A stretch of DNA of 64,000 nucleotides from SIG307 sp045596385 (GCA_045596385.1 JAZOCC010000015.1:186001-250000), one strand, 5' to 3'. Positions 16,146-25,621 are shown, counted from the stretch's first letter. Notes: a model not told the origin generated them from the letters alone. Program-made: numbers and translations.

Positions 16146-17597
16146 ATGTCTTTAACTCATAAATTCAAACACAGACACCGTCGGTGCAAAACGCTCTTTG
16201 CCATGTTGCTGTGTATTTCCGTACTTACAGGCCTTTCTTCTCCGGCAGTTGCTTCTGCCGCCGAAGAAACCGGAACCGATACAACTTCCGTTCACTGGCC
16301 GACAGGTCCGCAGCTTTCTGCGGAAGGAGCCGTACTTATTGATGTGGAAACCGGTGCGGTTTTGTATGACAAAAATGCCGAAAAGCGTCTTTACCCGGCC
16401 AGCACCACAAAGCTGATGACTGCGCTTCTTGCTTTGGAAAACTCTGCTCTGGGCGAGACCGTTACCGTCTCTCACAATGCGGTTTATGATATTGATGTTG
16501 ATTCCAGCCGTATCTGGGTGGACGAGGGAGAAGAGCTTTCCATGGAGGATTCTCTTTATGCCCTGATGCTTCCTTCCGCCAACGATTTAGCCTATGCAAT
16601 CGCAGAACATATCGGCGGTACCAAGGAAGGCTTTGCGGACATGATGAATGCCCGGGCAAAGGAGCTGGGCTGTGTTAACACCCACTTTATGAATCCCCAC
16701 GGTCTGGACGAGGAGGAGCATTACACCTGTCCGCTGGACCTTGCACTTATCACCCGGCCGCTTCTGAAGAATTCGTCTTTTATAAAGATTTCCGGCTCGA
16801 AAAACCATGAAATTCCGCCGACCAATCTCTGCAAGGACTCCCGCTGGGTACTCAATACCCATTTGATGATTCGCGGAACTCAACCTTACGACGGCGTCAT
16901 TGCCGGAAAAACCGGTCATACCGACCTTGCCGGGGCAAATCTTGTTACCTGCGCAAGACGAGGCAATATGACACTGATTTCGGTTATTATGAAAGCACCG
17001 GACGATACTGCTCTTTACAACGAAACCGCAGCCCTGTTAAATTACGGTTTTGACAATTTTACCATGTACAATATAACGGATGAACAGCTTGCCTTAGGTA
17101 GCGACGTTCCTCCGCTGTTTAACAGTGAAGATACCGTACAGCTTATGAACAGCGAAATTATAACCACCGATTCCGGTTCTGTTGTATTACCGTTTTCGGC
17201 GTCTTTGTCTGATATAAGAAAAAGTGTCGCACTGACCCAGTTAACCTCTTTTGCGGAAGGAAAAAACACCATCGGTAAGGTAACCTACACCTATGGCACA
17301 CGGATTGTAGGCTCCGCAAACATCGTCTATCACAATGAAGGACCGGCCTTTACGGTTACTCCGCCGGCAGAAGATGCTCCGGAATCAAATCTTTCGGAAG
17401 AACAGAACACACCGGCAGCATCCGATGAGCAAAACAAAACCGAAGACTCTCCCAAAAAAGACCGTAAGCCTTTGATCATCGGGATTATCCTCGGTTGTAT
17501 CTGTTTCCTTATCGGTATTTACATTGTTTTTGTTGAACTGCCTTACCGCAGAAAGCGTGCCGCCTATCTGGCAAAGCGTCGCAACGACCGTCGCTAA
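16146..17597 (+). CDS. D-alanyl-D-alanine carboxypeptidase (PBP5 / DacF type)
   Basis: 483 residues from ATG 16146 (RBS GGGAGGA). A signal peptide ends near residue 38. The three penicillin-binding motifs are in order: SxxK (S86-TT-K89), SxN (S143-A-N145) and KTG (254-256). Unusually for secreted PBP5 relatives, the C-terminus has a Pro/Glu/Asn-rich linker and one transmembrane helix (LIIGIILGCICFLIGIYIVF) with a basic cytoplasmic tail, instead of an amphipathic anchor. It trims the terminal D-Ala of peptidoglycan stem peptides. Its 3' end overlaps the convergent gene by 4 bp. Confidence 0.9.
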   Translation: MSLTHKFKHRHRRCKTLFAMLLCISVLTGLSSPAVASAAEETGTDTTSVHWPTGPQLSAEGAVLIDVETGAVLYDKNAEKRLYPASTTKLMTALLALENSALGETVTVSHNAVYDIDVDSSRIWVDEGEELSMEDSLYALMLPSANDLAYAIAEHIGGTKEGFADMMNARAKELGCVNTHFMNPHGLDEEEHYTCPLDLALITRPLLKNSSFIKISGSKNHEIPPTNLCKDSRWVLNTHLMIRGTQPYDGVIAGKTGHTDLAGANLVTCARRGNMTLISVIMKAPDDTALYNETAALLNYGFDNFTMYNITDEQLALGSDVPPLFNSEDTVQLMNSEIITTDSGSVVLPFSASLSDIRKSVALTQLTSFAEGKNTIGKVTYTYGTRIVGSANIVYHNEGPAFTVTPPAEDAPESNLSEEQNTPAASDEQNKTEDSPKKDRKPLIIGIILGCICFLIGIYIVFVELPYRRKRAAYLAKRRNDRR

Positions 17598-18661
17598 TTA
17601 CCCATTGCGGCAAATAATGCCGCAATATCATCTGCAGATAAGGTCTTATTCGGATCCGTTAAATCCACGCCGGAGGATGCTAACGCATCTTCCGGTTTTT
17701 CTTCGGCTACCGGAGCTGTAATCTCCTCGATTACCGGCTCTTCAGCTATCGGTTCCGGATATTCTCCCCTTGCTTCCGTCGATTCATCCGTCACAGCATT
17801 TGCCTGTGCAAATAAAGCTGCAATATCATCTGCGGAAAGAGCTTTATTCGGATCCGACAAATCTACACCGGAGTCCGCAAATATATCTACCGGCTCCTCC
17901 ATCGGCTCAACCTCAGGCTCTGCCTCATCTTCCGACTCCTCCGGAAAATATGCCGTAATATCTTCCGGCTCCTCTTCTTCCGGTTCTTCCTCTCTCACTA
18001 TCGGATTTCTGTCAAGCATCACCGGTAAACGCGTCCCCAACGCTTCGATGACCTCTTTAATTTCCTCTAAACTATCCAAGGTAGTACCCAACTCCGCCAA
18101 AACGGCCTCACCGTTATCATGTATCTCTTCGTAAAGACGATGGGACATCTCCCGTACCGCATCTACCACTGCATCTGCGGAGCCTCCCACTTCCTTTTCC
18201 TTCTGCAAAAGCTTTAATTCCTCCCGTAAGTGTCCCAGTTCCTCCCTCTCACTGAGAGCCATCTGCTTTGCATTTTCCTTATTGTACATTACCAGTGTTT
18301 TAACGGCCTGCTCCTGCGCCTTTACCAGTTCCGCAATCTGCTCCTGAAGCGCCACCATACCGTTTTCCATTGCCTCGTGCTGCTTTTTTACGGCAATGTA
18401 TACACCCTTTTCCGCCTTTTCATTTCCCCGCATTACCTCTGCAATACGGTCGGCAAGCAACAACTCCGTTGCCTTCTCCGCAGAAGAATCATTTTCCTCC
18501 TGCCGGTTCTGTACATAAAACACGGAAGCTACCAAAAGCAACACACCTGCAGCACCTACCATCCCGATTTGATCCCGGAATATCGTCAATGCCATGCCTG
18601 CAAAAAATACTGCCATAACAAATAATACAAAACTAAGTTTTCTCTGCAATTCTTTTTTCAT
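17594..18661 (-). CDS. membrane-anchored coiled-coil protein with two C-terminal LSADDIAALF motifs
   Basis: 355 residues; RBS AAGGAGGT. Two transmembrane helices form an N-terminal hairpin (about 8-28 and 33-50), then a long coiled coil (55-200) and an acidic low-complexity region rich in Glu/Pro. The C-terminus carries two near-identical motifs: SGVDLSDPNKALSADDIAAL about 270 and SGVDLTDPNKTLSADDIAAL at the very end, joined by an acidic linker. The motif resembles the LSQDEIDALL start of flagellar FliM, but no flagellar gene is nearby. No named family was recognised. A cytoplasmic docking role is a guess. Confidence 0.65.
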   Translation of the reverse strand: MKKELQRKLSFVLFVMAVFFAGMALTIFRDQIGMVGAAGVLLLVASVFYVQNRQEENDSSAEKATELLLADRIAEVMRGNEKAEKGVYIAVKKQHEAMENGMVALQEQIAELVKAQEQAVKTLVMYNKENAKQMALSEREELGHLREELKLLQKEKEVGGSADAVVDAVREMSHRLYEEIHDNGEAVLAELGTTLDSLEEIKEVIEALGTRLPVMLDRNPIVREEEPEEEEPEDITAYFPEESEDEAEPEVEPMEEPVDIFADSGVDLSDPNKALSADDIAALFAQANAVTDESTEARGEYPEPIAEEPVIEEITAPVAEEKPEDALASSGVDLTDPNKTLSADDIAALFAAMGN

Positions 18662-18752
18662 AAGACCTCCTTAAAGCTCTCACAGGAATCACAAGCTCTT
18701 TTCTTTTATCATAGCACACTCTTTTTCCGGTGTCAAAAAAAGATGAAAAACT

Positions 18753-21098
18753 TTATGCTTTGTCTGTCAAAAGCTCCCCTTTGGCCTCATCCCAGAAAAT
18801 TCGGCTCATCGTATAGTCTCCTTGTTCGTAGCCATAACCGTCTCCCGCATCCTCGTACAAGAAAAACTCAGCGTCTTTTCCCTTATAAACGCGGTATTCC
18901 ATGCACTCCTCTCCATACGCTGCCGCTTCAGCTACATTCGTCGGGATACACTGTTCCCGGTACATCGGTATAATACTGCCGCCACGCACATACAAAGGTA
19001 TTTTTTCTAACGGAGCCTCCGCGTCAATCCATTGCCCTCCGTCATAACACGCTTCCGTCCAAAAATCATACCAGCATTCTCCCGCAGGCAGATATACCTT
19101 ACGTTGCTTCGGAACACCGGCAAGCTCTACCGAATCCACGCCGTAGTACATCGGCTCCGTCACCGGACATACCATCAGCCGGTCTCCGAACAAATACTGG
19201 TCCTTACAATCAAGCACCGGAGCATCCTCAGGAAAGGCAAACACCAACGGCTTTATCATCAGTGCATCTTCCCGCCATACCGCACCGGCCAAAGAATAGA
19301 TATATGGCAACAAACGATAACGCAAACGGTTCACCGCCAAAAGCGCCTCGTAAAACGGATCTCCCGGCCCTCCAAAAGCCCAAAGCTCCCTACGGCAATC
19401 CGATCCGTGTGCCCGGAACACCGGCAAAAAGCATGCCCACTGAGACCAACGCACATACAATTCCCGATATCCTAAATCTTCCGTTCCGCCGGCATAGTCT
19501 CCTTGCCAGAACCACTGATTTCCCTTCTTTACGAAAAATGCACCGATATCCGTGGTCCAAAACGGCAATCCCGTCGCACAGAAATTCAAACCTGCGGCAA
19601 TCTGCTTTTTCAATGTATCCCAGCTTGCTTCCGTATCACCGGACCATAAAATCGTGCCATACCTTTGCTGCCCGGTATAACTGCTCCGTGTCAGGTTTAC
19701 GACTCGTTTTTCCTTCTCCGGTGCCTGTTCCGCCCTTTGACCTTCATACAAGGTCATGGCATGATACAACGCATAGGCATTTGTAAGCCATGCCGGCATA
19801 TGATCCTTTGTCGTTTCCACATATTCCGCATACAGCTTTGCCGGTTCCGGACGATACTTGTGATTCCACTCCGGCGTAAAAGGTTCACTGGAATCGCACC
19901 ACCAGGCATCGATTCCGTGACGGAACAAACCGGCATTCACCTGTTTCCAAAAAAGTTCCCTGCCGTCCTCCGAAAAAACATTATATGCATTACTTCCCGG
20001 CAGCAAAAGCTTCTGCTCTTTAAATTCTTTATAGTTTTCACTCTTCTCATCCATGGTCGGCCAAACGGAAATCATAAAACGTGCATTCATTTCATGTAAC
20101 TTTCGCAGCATCTCCGATGGGTCCGAGAACCGTGACGCATCAAAGGTCTTCTGTCCCCAAAGTCCATCCTCCCAGGAAAACCAGTCCAGAACAATTCCGT
20201 CCAATCCGATTTCTCTCTTACGATACTCCCCGGTCACATCCAAAATCTCTTGCTGCGTTTCATACCGTTCCTGGGATTGCAGATAACCAAAAGCCCATTT
20301 CGGCAACATCACAGCCTTTCCTGTCAGGAAGCGGTATCCCTTTACCACACCGTCCAATCCGTTGCCGTTGATAAAATAAATATCTTGTTCATCATCCGCT
20401 TCCGTGTATAGATAAGAGCCTTGTTCCGTATCCTGAAAAATCATCGGGCTGTAGGTATCCGTCAGCACCCCGTATCCGAGGCTCGACAACAACATGGGTA
20501 CCGCAATCTTTCGATTTGCCTGATGGACATACACCGTCTTTCCGCGAAGGTTCAAATATCCCTCTTCATGCTGACCGAGACCGTACAACGCCTCACCGTC
20601 CTGCCACTGCAAATGAAGTCTTGTATGGAAAAACCGTTCCCCTTGTATACGGGACGCTTCCTTCACAATTACCTTCGTCCCGTCCGGCGTTACAACTTTT
20701 TCGATAACCGCACCTTCCTCATCTGCCAGCTCATAGCTTTGGAACTCCTCCAGTTCTCTGCTTTCCTTATCCCTTTCACGTAGCAAAAGTACTCCCTTGC
20801 CGTCATAATAAGTAAAAGAAGCACTCTCTTTCCGAATTACAATCCAAAGCTCTGTGGAACGATAAGTAACCGTTTCGGAATCCTCGTAAAACTCCCAGTC
20901 TTCCCACACCGATGTACAAATCACACCCGGCTTTCTTCGTTCCGAAAAATCTTCCCGTTCCGTATATGTTACCCTTACGATGCCGGCTGCCTTCGGCTCG
21001 ATTCTGTATATTCCCCGCTCCGAATACAAATACAGTCGGTGATCTTTTCGCTCTGCCTTTGTAATCCGACACGACTTCCACGGTATCGCACTTAACAT
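18753..21098 (-). CDS. glycoside hydrolase family 31 enzyme (alpha-glucosidase / alpha-xylosidase)
   Basis: 781 residues, no signal peptide, so cytoplasmic. The order is an N-terminal beta domain, then the GH31 barrel with DGIVLDWFSW, the nucleophile region WWCDSSEP (Asp402) and the acid/base region WSGDTEASW (Asp488), plus LPFWTTDIGAFF, and C-terminal beta domains (YVRGGSIIPM). It hydrolyses alpha-linked glycosides; the exact substrate cannot be fixed by eye. It starts 5 nt after the ECF-S/DUF1893 gene and is likely in one operon with it. Confidence 0.9.
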   Translation of the reverse strand: MLSAIPWKSCRITKAERKDHRLYLYSERGIYRIEPKAAGIVRVTYTEREDFSERRKPGVICTSVWEDWEFYEDSETVTYRSTELWIVIRKESASFTYYDGKGVLLLRERDKESRELEEFQSYELADEEGAVIEKVVTPDGTKVIVKEASRIQGERFFHTRLHLQWQDGEALYGLGQHEEGYLNLRGKTVYVHQANRKIAVPMLLSSLGYGVLTDTYSPMIFQDTEQGSYLYTEADDEQDIYFINGNGLDGVVKGYRFLTGKAVMLPKWAFGYLQSQERYETQQEILDVTGEYRKREIGLDGIVLDWFSWEDGLWGQKTFDASRFSDPSEMLRKLHEMNARFMISVWPTMDEKSENYKEFKEQKLLLPGSNAYNVFSEDGRELFWKQVNAGLFRHGIDAWWCDSSEPFTPEWNHKYRPEPAKLYAEYVETTKDHMPAWLTNAYALYHAMTLYEGQRAEQAPEKEKRVVNLTRSSYTGQQRYGTILWSGDTEASWDTLKKQIAAGLNFCATGLPFWTTDIGAFFVKKGNQWFWQGDYAGGTEDLGYRELYVRWSQWACFLPVFRAHGSDCRRELWAFGGPGDPFYEALLAVNRLRYRLLPYIYSLAGAVWREDALMIKPLVFAFPEDAPVLDCKDQYLFGDRLMVCPVTEPMYYGVDSVELAGVPKQRKVYLPAGECWYDFWTEACYDGGQWIDAEAPLEKIPLYVRGGSIIPMYREQCIPTNVAEAAAYGEECMEYRVYKGKDAEFFLYEDAGDGYGYEQGDYTMSRIFWDEAKGELLTDKA

Positions 21099-21103
21099 AC
21101 TGT

Positions 21104-22069
21104 TTATCCCCTTTCCGCGCTTCGCAGCTCCGCAATTTTACCCTTTAAAGCAACCAACGCCGTTTCCGCATCCTCTATATCCTTTACAGTCTGTTCCATC
21201 GGACAGATTCCGTCACCGGCACGATTGATTATCGCATCAACACAGGTCTCGTATTGTACGGATATGTGATGCTCCTTTAACCACCGGACCGCAGAGGCAC
21301 TCATGGTCACTCCGTAGCACCCCTTTACACCACCCAATGTCATAACCATAGCGGCTGCCTTTCCGATTATTTTATCTACCACAAAAGCATCCTGTAACAG
21401 ACCGCTTTCATAAAGGCGGATTACCGGACCGATTCCCCTGTCGCACTGGGTCTTTACAATGGTATTCTCCTTAATAACTACGCAGCTGGCGGTCCCTTCG
21501 GTAATCAGATTGATGGCGGAATGTACCGCACTGCGAGATGCCTTCCGCTTCCCGTGTTGTAACGCCAATATCACCGGCGGAATAAGAAGAAGCTGAATAA
21601 AAATCCCCGGGACTCCGGTCACTACAGCCGCCCATACCGTCAGCGCCTTCAGCTGCCCGCTTACAAGCAACAACAGATGAAATACCAATCCGTATACAAC
21701 ACGGCCGGATATCATGGCACCCACTAACGCTGCGTACACACCAAACTTCATCTTCCCCAGCTTTGTTTTTTTGTACAAAAGGCCGCTCACCAAGCCGTAC
21801 GTAAACAGTTCCCCGGCCATAATCGGCATCATCGGATACATCGCCGGCATCCCGGTCAGAAAACTGTTCAACACAGGCAATAAAAGCCCGCTAAAGGCAC
21901 CGTAGACCGGCCCGCATAAAAGACCGCAAAGAAAAACCGGGATGTGCATCGGTAAAAGCACGGTTCCCGGAATTCCGAAACCGTGAGAGGTTGCAAAGGG
22001 GAGTAAAATCCCCAATGCAATTAACATCCCGGTTACTGCGGTTTTTTCGTTCTTTGTCTTTAATCCCAT
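21104..22069 (-). CDS. ECF transporter S component fused to DUF1893 domain
   Basis: 321 residues. Start ATG 22069 has AGGTGGT upstream; a GTG at 22081 lies within that RBS. Residues 1-170 form about six membrane helices typical of ECF-type vitamin-uptake S components (TGMLIALGILLPF, GLLCGPVYGAFSGLLLP). Residues about 185-300 match DUF1893 (NLITEGTASCVVIKENTIVK, DRGIGPVIRLY, DKIIGKAAAMVM, INRAGDGICPMEQTV), a cytidine-deaminase-like fold of unknown activity, followed by a short coiled tail. The two families usually occur as separate proteins. The ligand is unknown. Confidence 0.8.
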   Translation of the reverse strand: MGLKTKNEKTAVTGMLIALGILLPFATSHGFGIPGTVLLPMHIPVFLCGLLCGPVYGAFSGLLLPVLNSFLTGMPAMYPMMPIMAGELFTYGLVSGLLYKKTKLGKMKFGVYAALVGAMISGRVVYGLVFHLLLLVSGQLKALTVWAAVVTGVPGIFIQLLLIPPVILALQHGKRKASRSAVHSAINLITEGTASCVVIKENTIVKTQCDRGIGPVIRLYESGLLQDAFVVDKIIGKAAAMVMTLGGVKGCYGVTMSASAVRWLKEHHISVQYETCVDAIINRAGDGICPMEQTVKDIEDAETALVALKGKIAELRSAERG

Positions 22070-22101
22070 AACAAAAACCACCTAAACTCTTTCTAATTTC
22101 T

Positions 22102-23235
22102 TTACAGTGCGGTCAAAGTATCCTCTACCTTTTTCAGAAGCTCACGCACCTTCAAATGCTGCGGACACTTCCGCTCACAGAATCCGCAATCCGCACAATC
22201 CTTAACAGTTGCTCCCGGAGTCTTCTCATTGTTTACGTAATCCATAAAAGTTTTCTTTGCAAGCTCATGTAATCCGTACACATTGTGATACGTATACGCT
22301 TGGAAAATACGCGGAATCTGAATGCCCTTCGGACACGGCTGGCAATAACCGCAACCTGTACAATAAAGTTCGGAAAACTTCTTCAGATTTTCTAATGCAT
22401 CGCCGACCTCACGCCACATCTGCTCGGTCATCGGCTCTTCTAACGATGCCACCGCCGCATTCTGATCTACCATCTCATAGGTCTGCATACCGGACAGGGC
22501 ACAGCAAACCCCCGGATTTCCCAGTACAAAACGAAAGGCCAGTTCATAGGTGTTCAGATTGCCGCTGCCCAAACGCTTCGCAAGCTCCGTCGGTGCCGCC
22601 AGACGTCCGCCGCCTACCGGTCCCATTACCACTACACCAAGCCCCTTTTCCTTCGCATACCCGATCATCTCTTCGTTTGCACGGTCCAAAAGGTTATACT
22701 GCAACAGCACACTTTCCATTTCCGGTGCATTATCGATAATATACTTTAACGCCTCCGGAGAATCATGGAAAGAGAAAGAAATGTGACGAATCTTTCCCTT
22801 TTCTTTTAACTTCTTCGCTTCCTCCAAAAGTCCCAAAGGCTTAATAATTTCGTCAAAGGACTTACGGTTAATACCCCAGAAATGATAAAAATCCACGTAG
22901 TCCGTATCCAGCTTTGCCAGACTCTTATCCAACATTCCTTCAAAATCCTCCGGTTTCTTTACACGTTCCAGCGGACACTTCGTAGAAATATACACCTTAT
23001 CACGAATCGGTTTTAACGCCTTACCTACCGCAATCTCACTGTTTTCATGACAGTAATAAAAGGCCGTATCAAAATAATTCACACCCAGGTCATAGGCATG
23101 ACGAAGCATGGCATCCGTCTTCTCCTGATCCACCTCAAACTTCCCGTCTCCCAGATCAATCTCAGGAAGGCGCATACATCCGAACCCAAGGGTAGAAATC
23201 TCCACTCCCGTATTACCGAACTTACGATACTGCAT
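22102..23235 (-). CDS. aldo/keto reductase with C-terminal 4Fe-4S domain
   Basis: 377 residues from ATG 23235 (RBS AAAGGAG, 7 nt). Residues 1-270 are an AKR barrel (TLGFGCMRLPEI, FDTAFYYCHENSEIAVGKAL with the catalytic Tyr, STKCPLERVK, LQYNLLDR). The C-terminus has ferredoxin-type cysteine clusters (CTGCGYCQPCPKGI and CADCGFCERKCPQHL). This AKR-ferredoxin architecture is common in anaerobes; the substrate is unknown. It is a single gene. Confidence 0.9.
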   Translation of the reverse strand: MQYRKFGNTGVEISTLGFGCMRLPEIDLGDGKFEVDQEKTDAMLRHAYDLGVNYFDTAFYYCHENSEIAVGKALKPIRDKVYISTKCPLERVKKPEDFEGMLDKSLAKLDTDYVDFYHFWGINRKSFDEIIKPLGLLEEAKKLKEKGKIRHISFSFHDSPEALKYIIDNAPEMESVLLQYNLLDRANEEMIGYAKEKGLGVVVMGPVGGGRLAAPTELAKRLGSGNLNTYELAFRFVLGNPGVCCALSGMQTYEMVDQNAAVASLEEPMTEQMWREVGDALENLKKFSELYCTGCGYCQPCPKGIQIPRIFQAYTYHNVYGLHELAKKTFMDYVNNEKTPGATVKDCADCGFCERKCPQHLKVRELLKKVEDTLTAL

Positions 23236-23410
23236 AACAAAACTCCTTTCTCTTTCGAATCCAAATATCATACTTTTGTCTTACAGCACTGCGACATCAT
23301 CCCGCCCCATCTATAAAACATAAAAATATTGTTATATCTAAGTATATCATATCCATCTTTCATTTTCAACGGATTTTCTCTTTAAACGCCTATATTTCAC
23401 ATCAATTCAA

Positions 23411-23448
23411 TACAAAAAACGAGGTGCCGTTTTCCGGGCACCCCGTAT
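23411..23448 (-). terminator. terminator downstream of metK
   Basis: Minus strand GGGTGCC / GGCACC stem followed by TCGTTTTTTG. It lies about 70 nt past the metK stop. Confidence 0.7.
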
Positions 23449-23520
23449 CATTATTTAAATATTTTTCTTTATTTAAATATATTATCCTTTTTCCGGATTA
23501 CAATACATTCCCACAGAATT

Positions 23521-24714
23521 TTACTTTACGTACTGCTTTAATGTTTCGGCAACATCCGTCTTCTCCCACGGAAGGTCAAGGTCCGTACGTCCGAAGTGAC
23601 CGTATGCCGCGGTCTGCTTGTAAATCGGACGGCGAAGATCTAACATCTTAATGATGCCTGCCGGACGAAGATCAAAGTGCTTACGGACGATTGCTACCAG
23701 TTCTTCGTTGGACAGCTTACTTGTACCGAAAGTATCCACCATAACGGAGGTCGGCTGTGCCACACCGATAGCGTAGGAAAGTTGAATTTCACACTTCTTT
23801 GCAAGTCCTGCAGCAACAATGTTCTTTGCCACGTAACGTGCCGCATAACATGCGGAACGATCCACCTTGGTGCAGTCCTTACCGGAAAATGCACCGCCGC
23901 CGTGACGTGCATATCCGCCATAGGTATCTACGATAATCTTACGACCGGTCAAACCGCTGTCACCGTTCGGTCCGCCGATTACAAAACGACCTGTCGGATT
24001 AATAAAAAACTTCGTATTCCCATCAATTAACTTCTTCGGAAGCACCGGATCAAATACATACTTCTTAATATCCTCGTGAATCTGCTCCTGGGTTACAGTC
24101 GGTGCATGCTGGGTAGAAAGCACCACTGCCTCCAGACGAACCGGCTGACCGGCCTCATCATACTCTACCGTCACCTGAGACTTTCCGTCCGGACGAAGAT
24201 ACGGAAGCGTACCGTTTTTACGCACCTCGGAAAGCTTCTTGGTCAGCTTATGTGCGAGAGAAATCGGGTACGGCATTAACTCCTCTGTCTCATCGGATGC
24301 GTAACCGAACATCATACCCTGGTCGCCTGCTCCGATTGCTTCGATATCCGCATCGGACATCTTGTTCTCCTTTGCCTCCAGTGCCTTATCAACACCCATT
24401 GCAATATCCGCAGACTGCTTGTCCAACGTTACAAGCACCGCACAAGTATCCGCATCAAAGCCGTACTTTGCTCTGTCATAACCGATTTCACGCACCGTAT
24501 CCCGGACAATCTTCTGAATATCTACGGTAGCTTTTGTGGTTACCTCACCCATGACCAATACAAGACCGGTGGTACAAGCGGTCTCACAAGCCACACGGCT
24601 CATCGGATCCTGCTCCATAATTGCGTCCAAAACCGCATCAGAAATCTGGTCACAGATTTTATCCGGATGTCCCTCGGTTACCGATTCGGACGTAAATAAA
24701 AACTTATCACTCAT
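23521..24714 (-). CDS. metK: S-adenosylmethionine synthetase
   Basis: 397 residues. Two tandem ATGs (24717 and 24714) follow AAGGAG; the second gives the better spacing. Signatures: FTSESVTEGHPDKICDQ, GAGDQGMMFGYA, and GGAFSGKDCTKVDRSA in the ATP-binding loop. It makes S-adenosylmethionine from methionine and ATP. Expression is governed by the SAM-I riboswitch upstream. The reading frame stays open to 24855 through the leader, but that part overlaps RNA structure and is not protein. Confidence 0.96.
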   Translation of the reverse strand: MSDKFLFTSESVTEGHPDKICDQISDAVLDAIMEQDPMSRVACETACTTGLVLVMGEVTTKATVDIQKIVRDTVREIGYDRAKYGFDADTCAVLVTLDKQSADIAMGVDKALEAKENKMSDADIEAIGAGDQGMMFGYASDETEELMPYPISLAHKLTKKLSEVRKNGTLPYLRPDGKSQVTVEYDEAGQPVRLEAVVLSTQHAPTVTQEQIHEDIKKYVFDPVLPKKLIDGNTKFFINPTGRFVIGGPNGDSGLTGRKIIVDTYGGYARHGGGAFSGKDCTKVDRSACYAARYVAKNIVAAGLAKKCEIQLSYAIGVAQPTSVMVDTFGTSKLSNEELVAIVRKHFDLRPAGIIKMLDLRRPIYKQTAAYGHFGRTDLDLPWEKTDVAETLKQYVK

Positions 24715-24745
24715 CATTGTTCTCCTTTCGTTTGTAAAACCAATT

Positions 24746-24862
24746 CGAGTTTCGTTTACGAAACTCGTACGCCGAGCGCGGTCGCTCGCGACATCTTCCT
24801 TTCGCGCGAGTGCGCATCCCGCAGAGCGATTTTTTCGTGATAATTTCTTTATCACGAAAAAA
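24746..24862 (-). repeat. extra inverted repeats between the riboswitch terminator and metK
   Basis: A perfect repeat CGAGTTTCGT / ACGAAACTCG lies near 24746-24767. A GC-rich stretch with GCGCGAG-type repeats follows. A 13-bp perfect inverted repeat (24830-24842/24850-24862) has one arm containing the T tract of the riboswitch terminator. The segment from 24718 to 24857 is longer and more structured than a usual metK leader. Confidence 0.55.
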
Positions 24863-24890
24863 GTCCGTAGGCCTTGCGGACTACGGACTT
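24857..24890 (-). terminator. riboswitch-controlled terminator of metK
   Basis: Minus strand stem AAGTCCGTAGTCC / GGCCTACGGACTT with a run of six T (24862-24857). It is the expression platform of the SAM-I riboswitch. Confidence 0.85.
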
Positions 24891-24904
24891 GATACCAATA
24901 AAAA

Positions 24905-25016
24905 CCAAATCCCTTATTGTTCGGTACATCGTACCGCTCAACTTGGCACCTTCCCGTACGGGGGTTGCCGTGACTTCGCAGAGCCTTTACTCTCCATCAC
25001 TCTTAATAAGAGTCTC
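24905..25016 (-). promoter_or_regulatory. SAM-I (S-box) riboswitch aptamer
   Basis: The minus strand shows the S-box core in order: CTCTTATTAAGAG (P1 5' side), GTGATGGAG, GCGAAGTCACGGCAACC, a variable P3 hairpin (CCCCGTACGGG), GGTGCCAAGTTG, and closing AACAATAAGGG that pairs with CTTATT. Binding of S-adenosylmethionine would favour the terminator at 24857-24890 and switch metK off. Confidence 0.92.
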
Positions 25017-25044
25017 CTTATGAAATTATGTTTACAACACACTC

Positions 25045-25073
25045 AGAATACACCAAGTACCCGGATTCGTCAA
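25045..25073 (-). promoter_or_regulatory. metK promoter
   Basis: Minus strand TTGACG (25073-25068), 17-bp spacer, TATTCT (25050-25045), placed just before the riboswitch. Confidence 0.75.
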
Positions 25074-25118
25074 GAGAAATTTTCAAATCGACGTGAATTC
25101 TTCCAAATCCACATAAAT

Positions 25119-25529
25119 CTACAGATTCCCCGCAATTTTCTTTGCCAGCTCCGCTGCCTCTCCGTCCGCATAAGCCGCCTGCGGTGCCGGAATCGCAACC
25201 TTATCCTTACTATAACGCGGCATTACATGAATGTGCAGATGGAACACGGTCTGACCTGCTGCCTCTCCGTTATTCTGCAACACATTAATACCGTCACAAT
25301 CCACCGTCTTCTTTACTGCATTGGCTACCTTCTTAACTGCCGGAAGTGCAGCGGCAAGAAGCTCATCATCCGCCTCCAGAAGATTTGCGGTATGCTCCTT
25401 TGCAAGCAAAATCACATGCCCCTTTGCCACCGGTGCGATATCCATAATCCCGCGAAACTTATCGTCCTCATATACCGTCGCAGACGGAATCTCATTCTTT
25501 AAAATCTTACAAAAAATGCAGTTCTCCAT
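25119..25529 (-). CDS. HIT family protein (histidine triad)
   Basis: 136 residues, RBS AAGGAG. N-terminal CIFCKILKNEIPSATVYED and C-terminal histidine triad HLHIHVMPR identify a HIT-family nucleotide hydrolase of the HinT branch, which cleaves purine nucleoside phosphoramidates. A second HIT gene lies at 40570. Confidence 0.92.
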   Translation of the reverse strand: MENCIFCKILKNEIPSATVYEDDKFRGIMDIAPVAKGHVILLAKEHTANLLEADDELLAAALPAVKKVANAVKKTVDCDGINVLQNNGEAAGQTVFHLHIHVMPRYSKDKVAIPAPQAAYADGEAAELAKKIAGNL

Positions 25530-25621
25530 TGTTTGTATCTCCTTTTCATCAATAGTATCATTCTCTAAGATATGTTCTTTACTTTTCTATTTCCGAATAT
25601 GTCCCCCTTCTTTCGGTCTCC

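Noticed and set aside
24715..24855. 47-residue N-terminal extension of MetK
   Set aside because: It would translate the hairpins and terminator edge of the riboswitch leader; the ATG at 24714 has the RBS.
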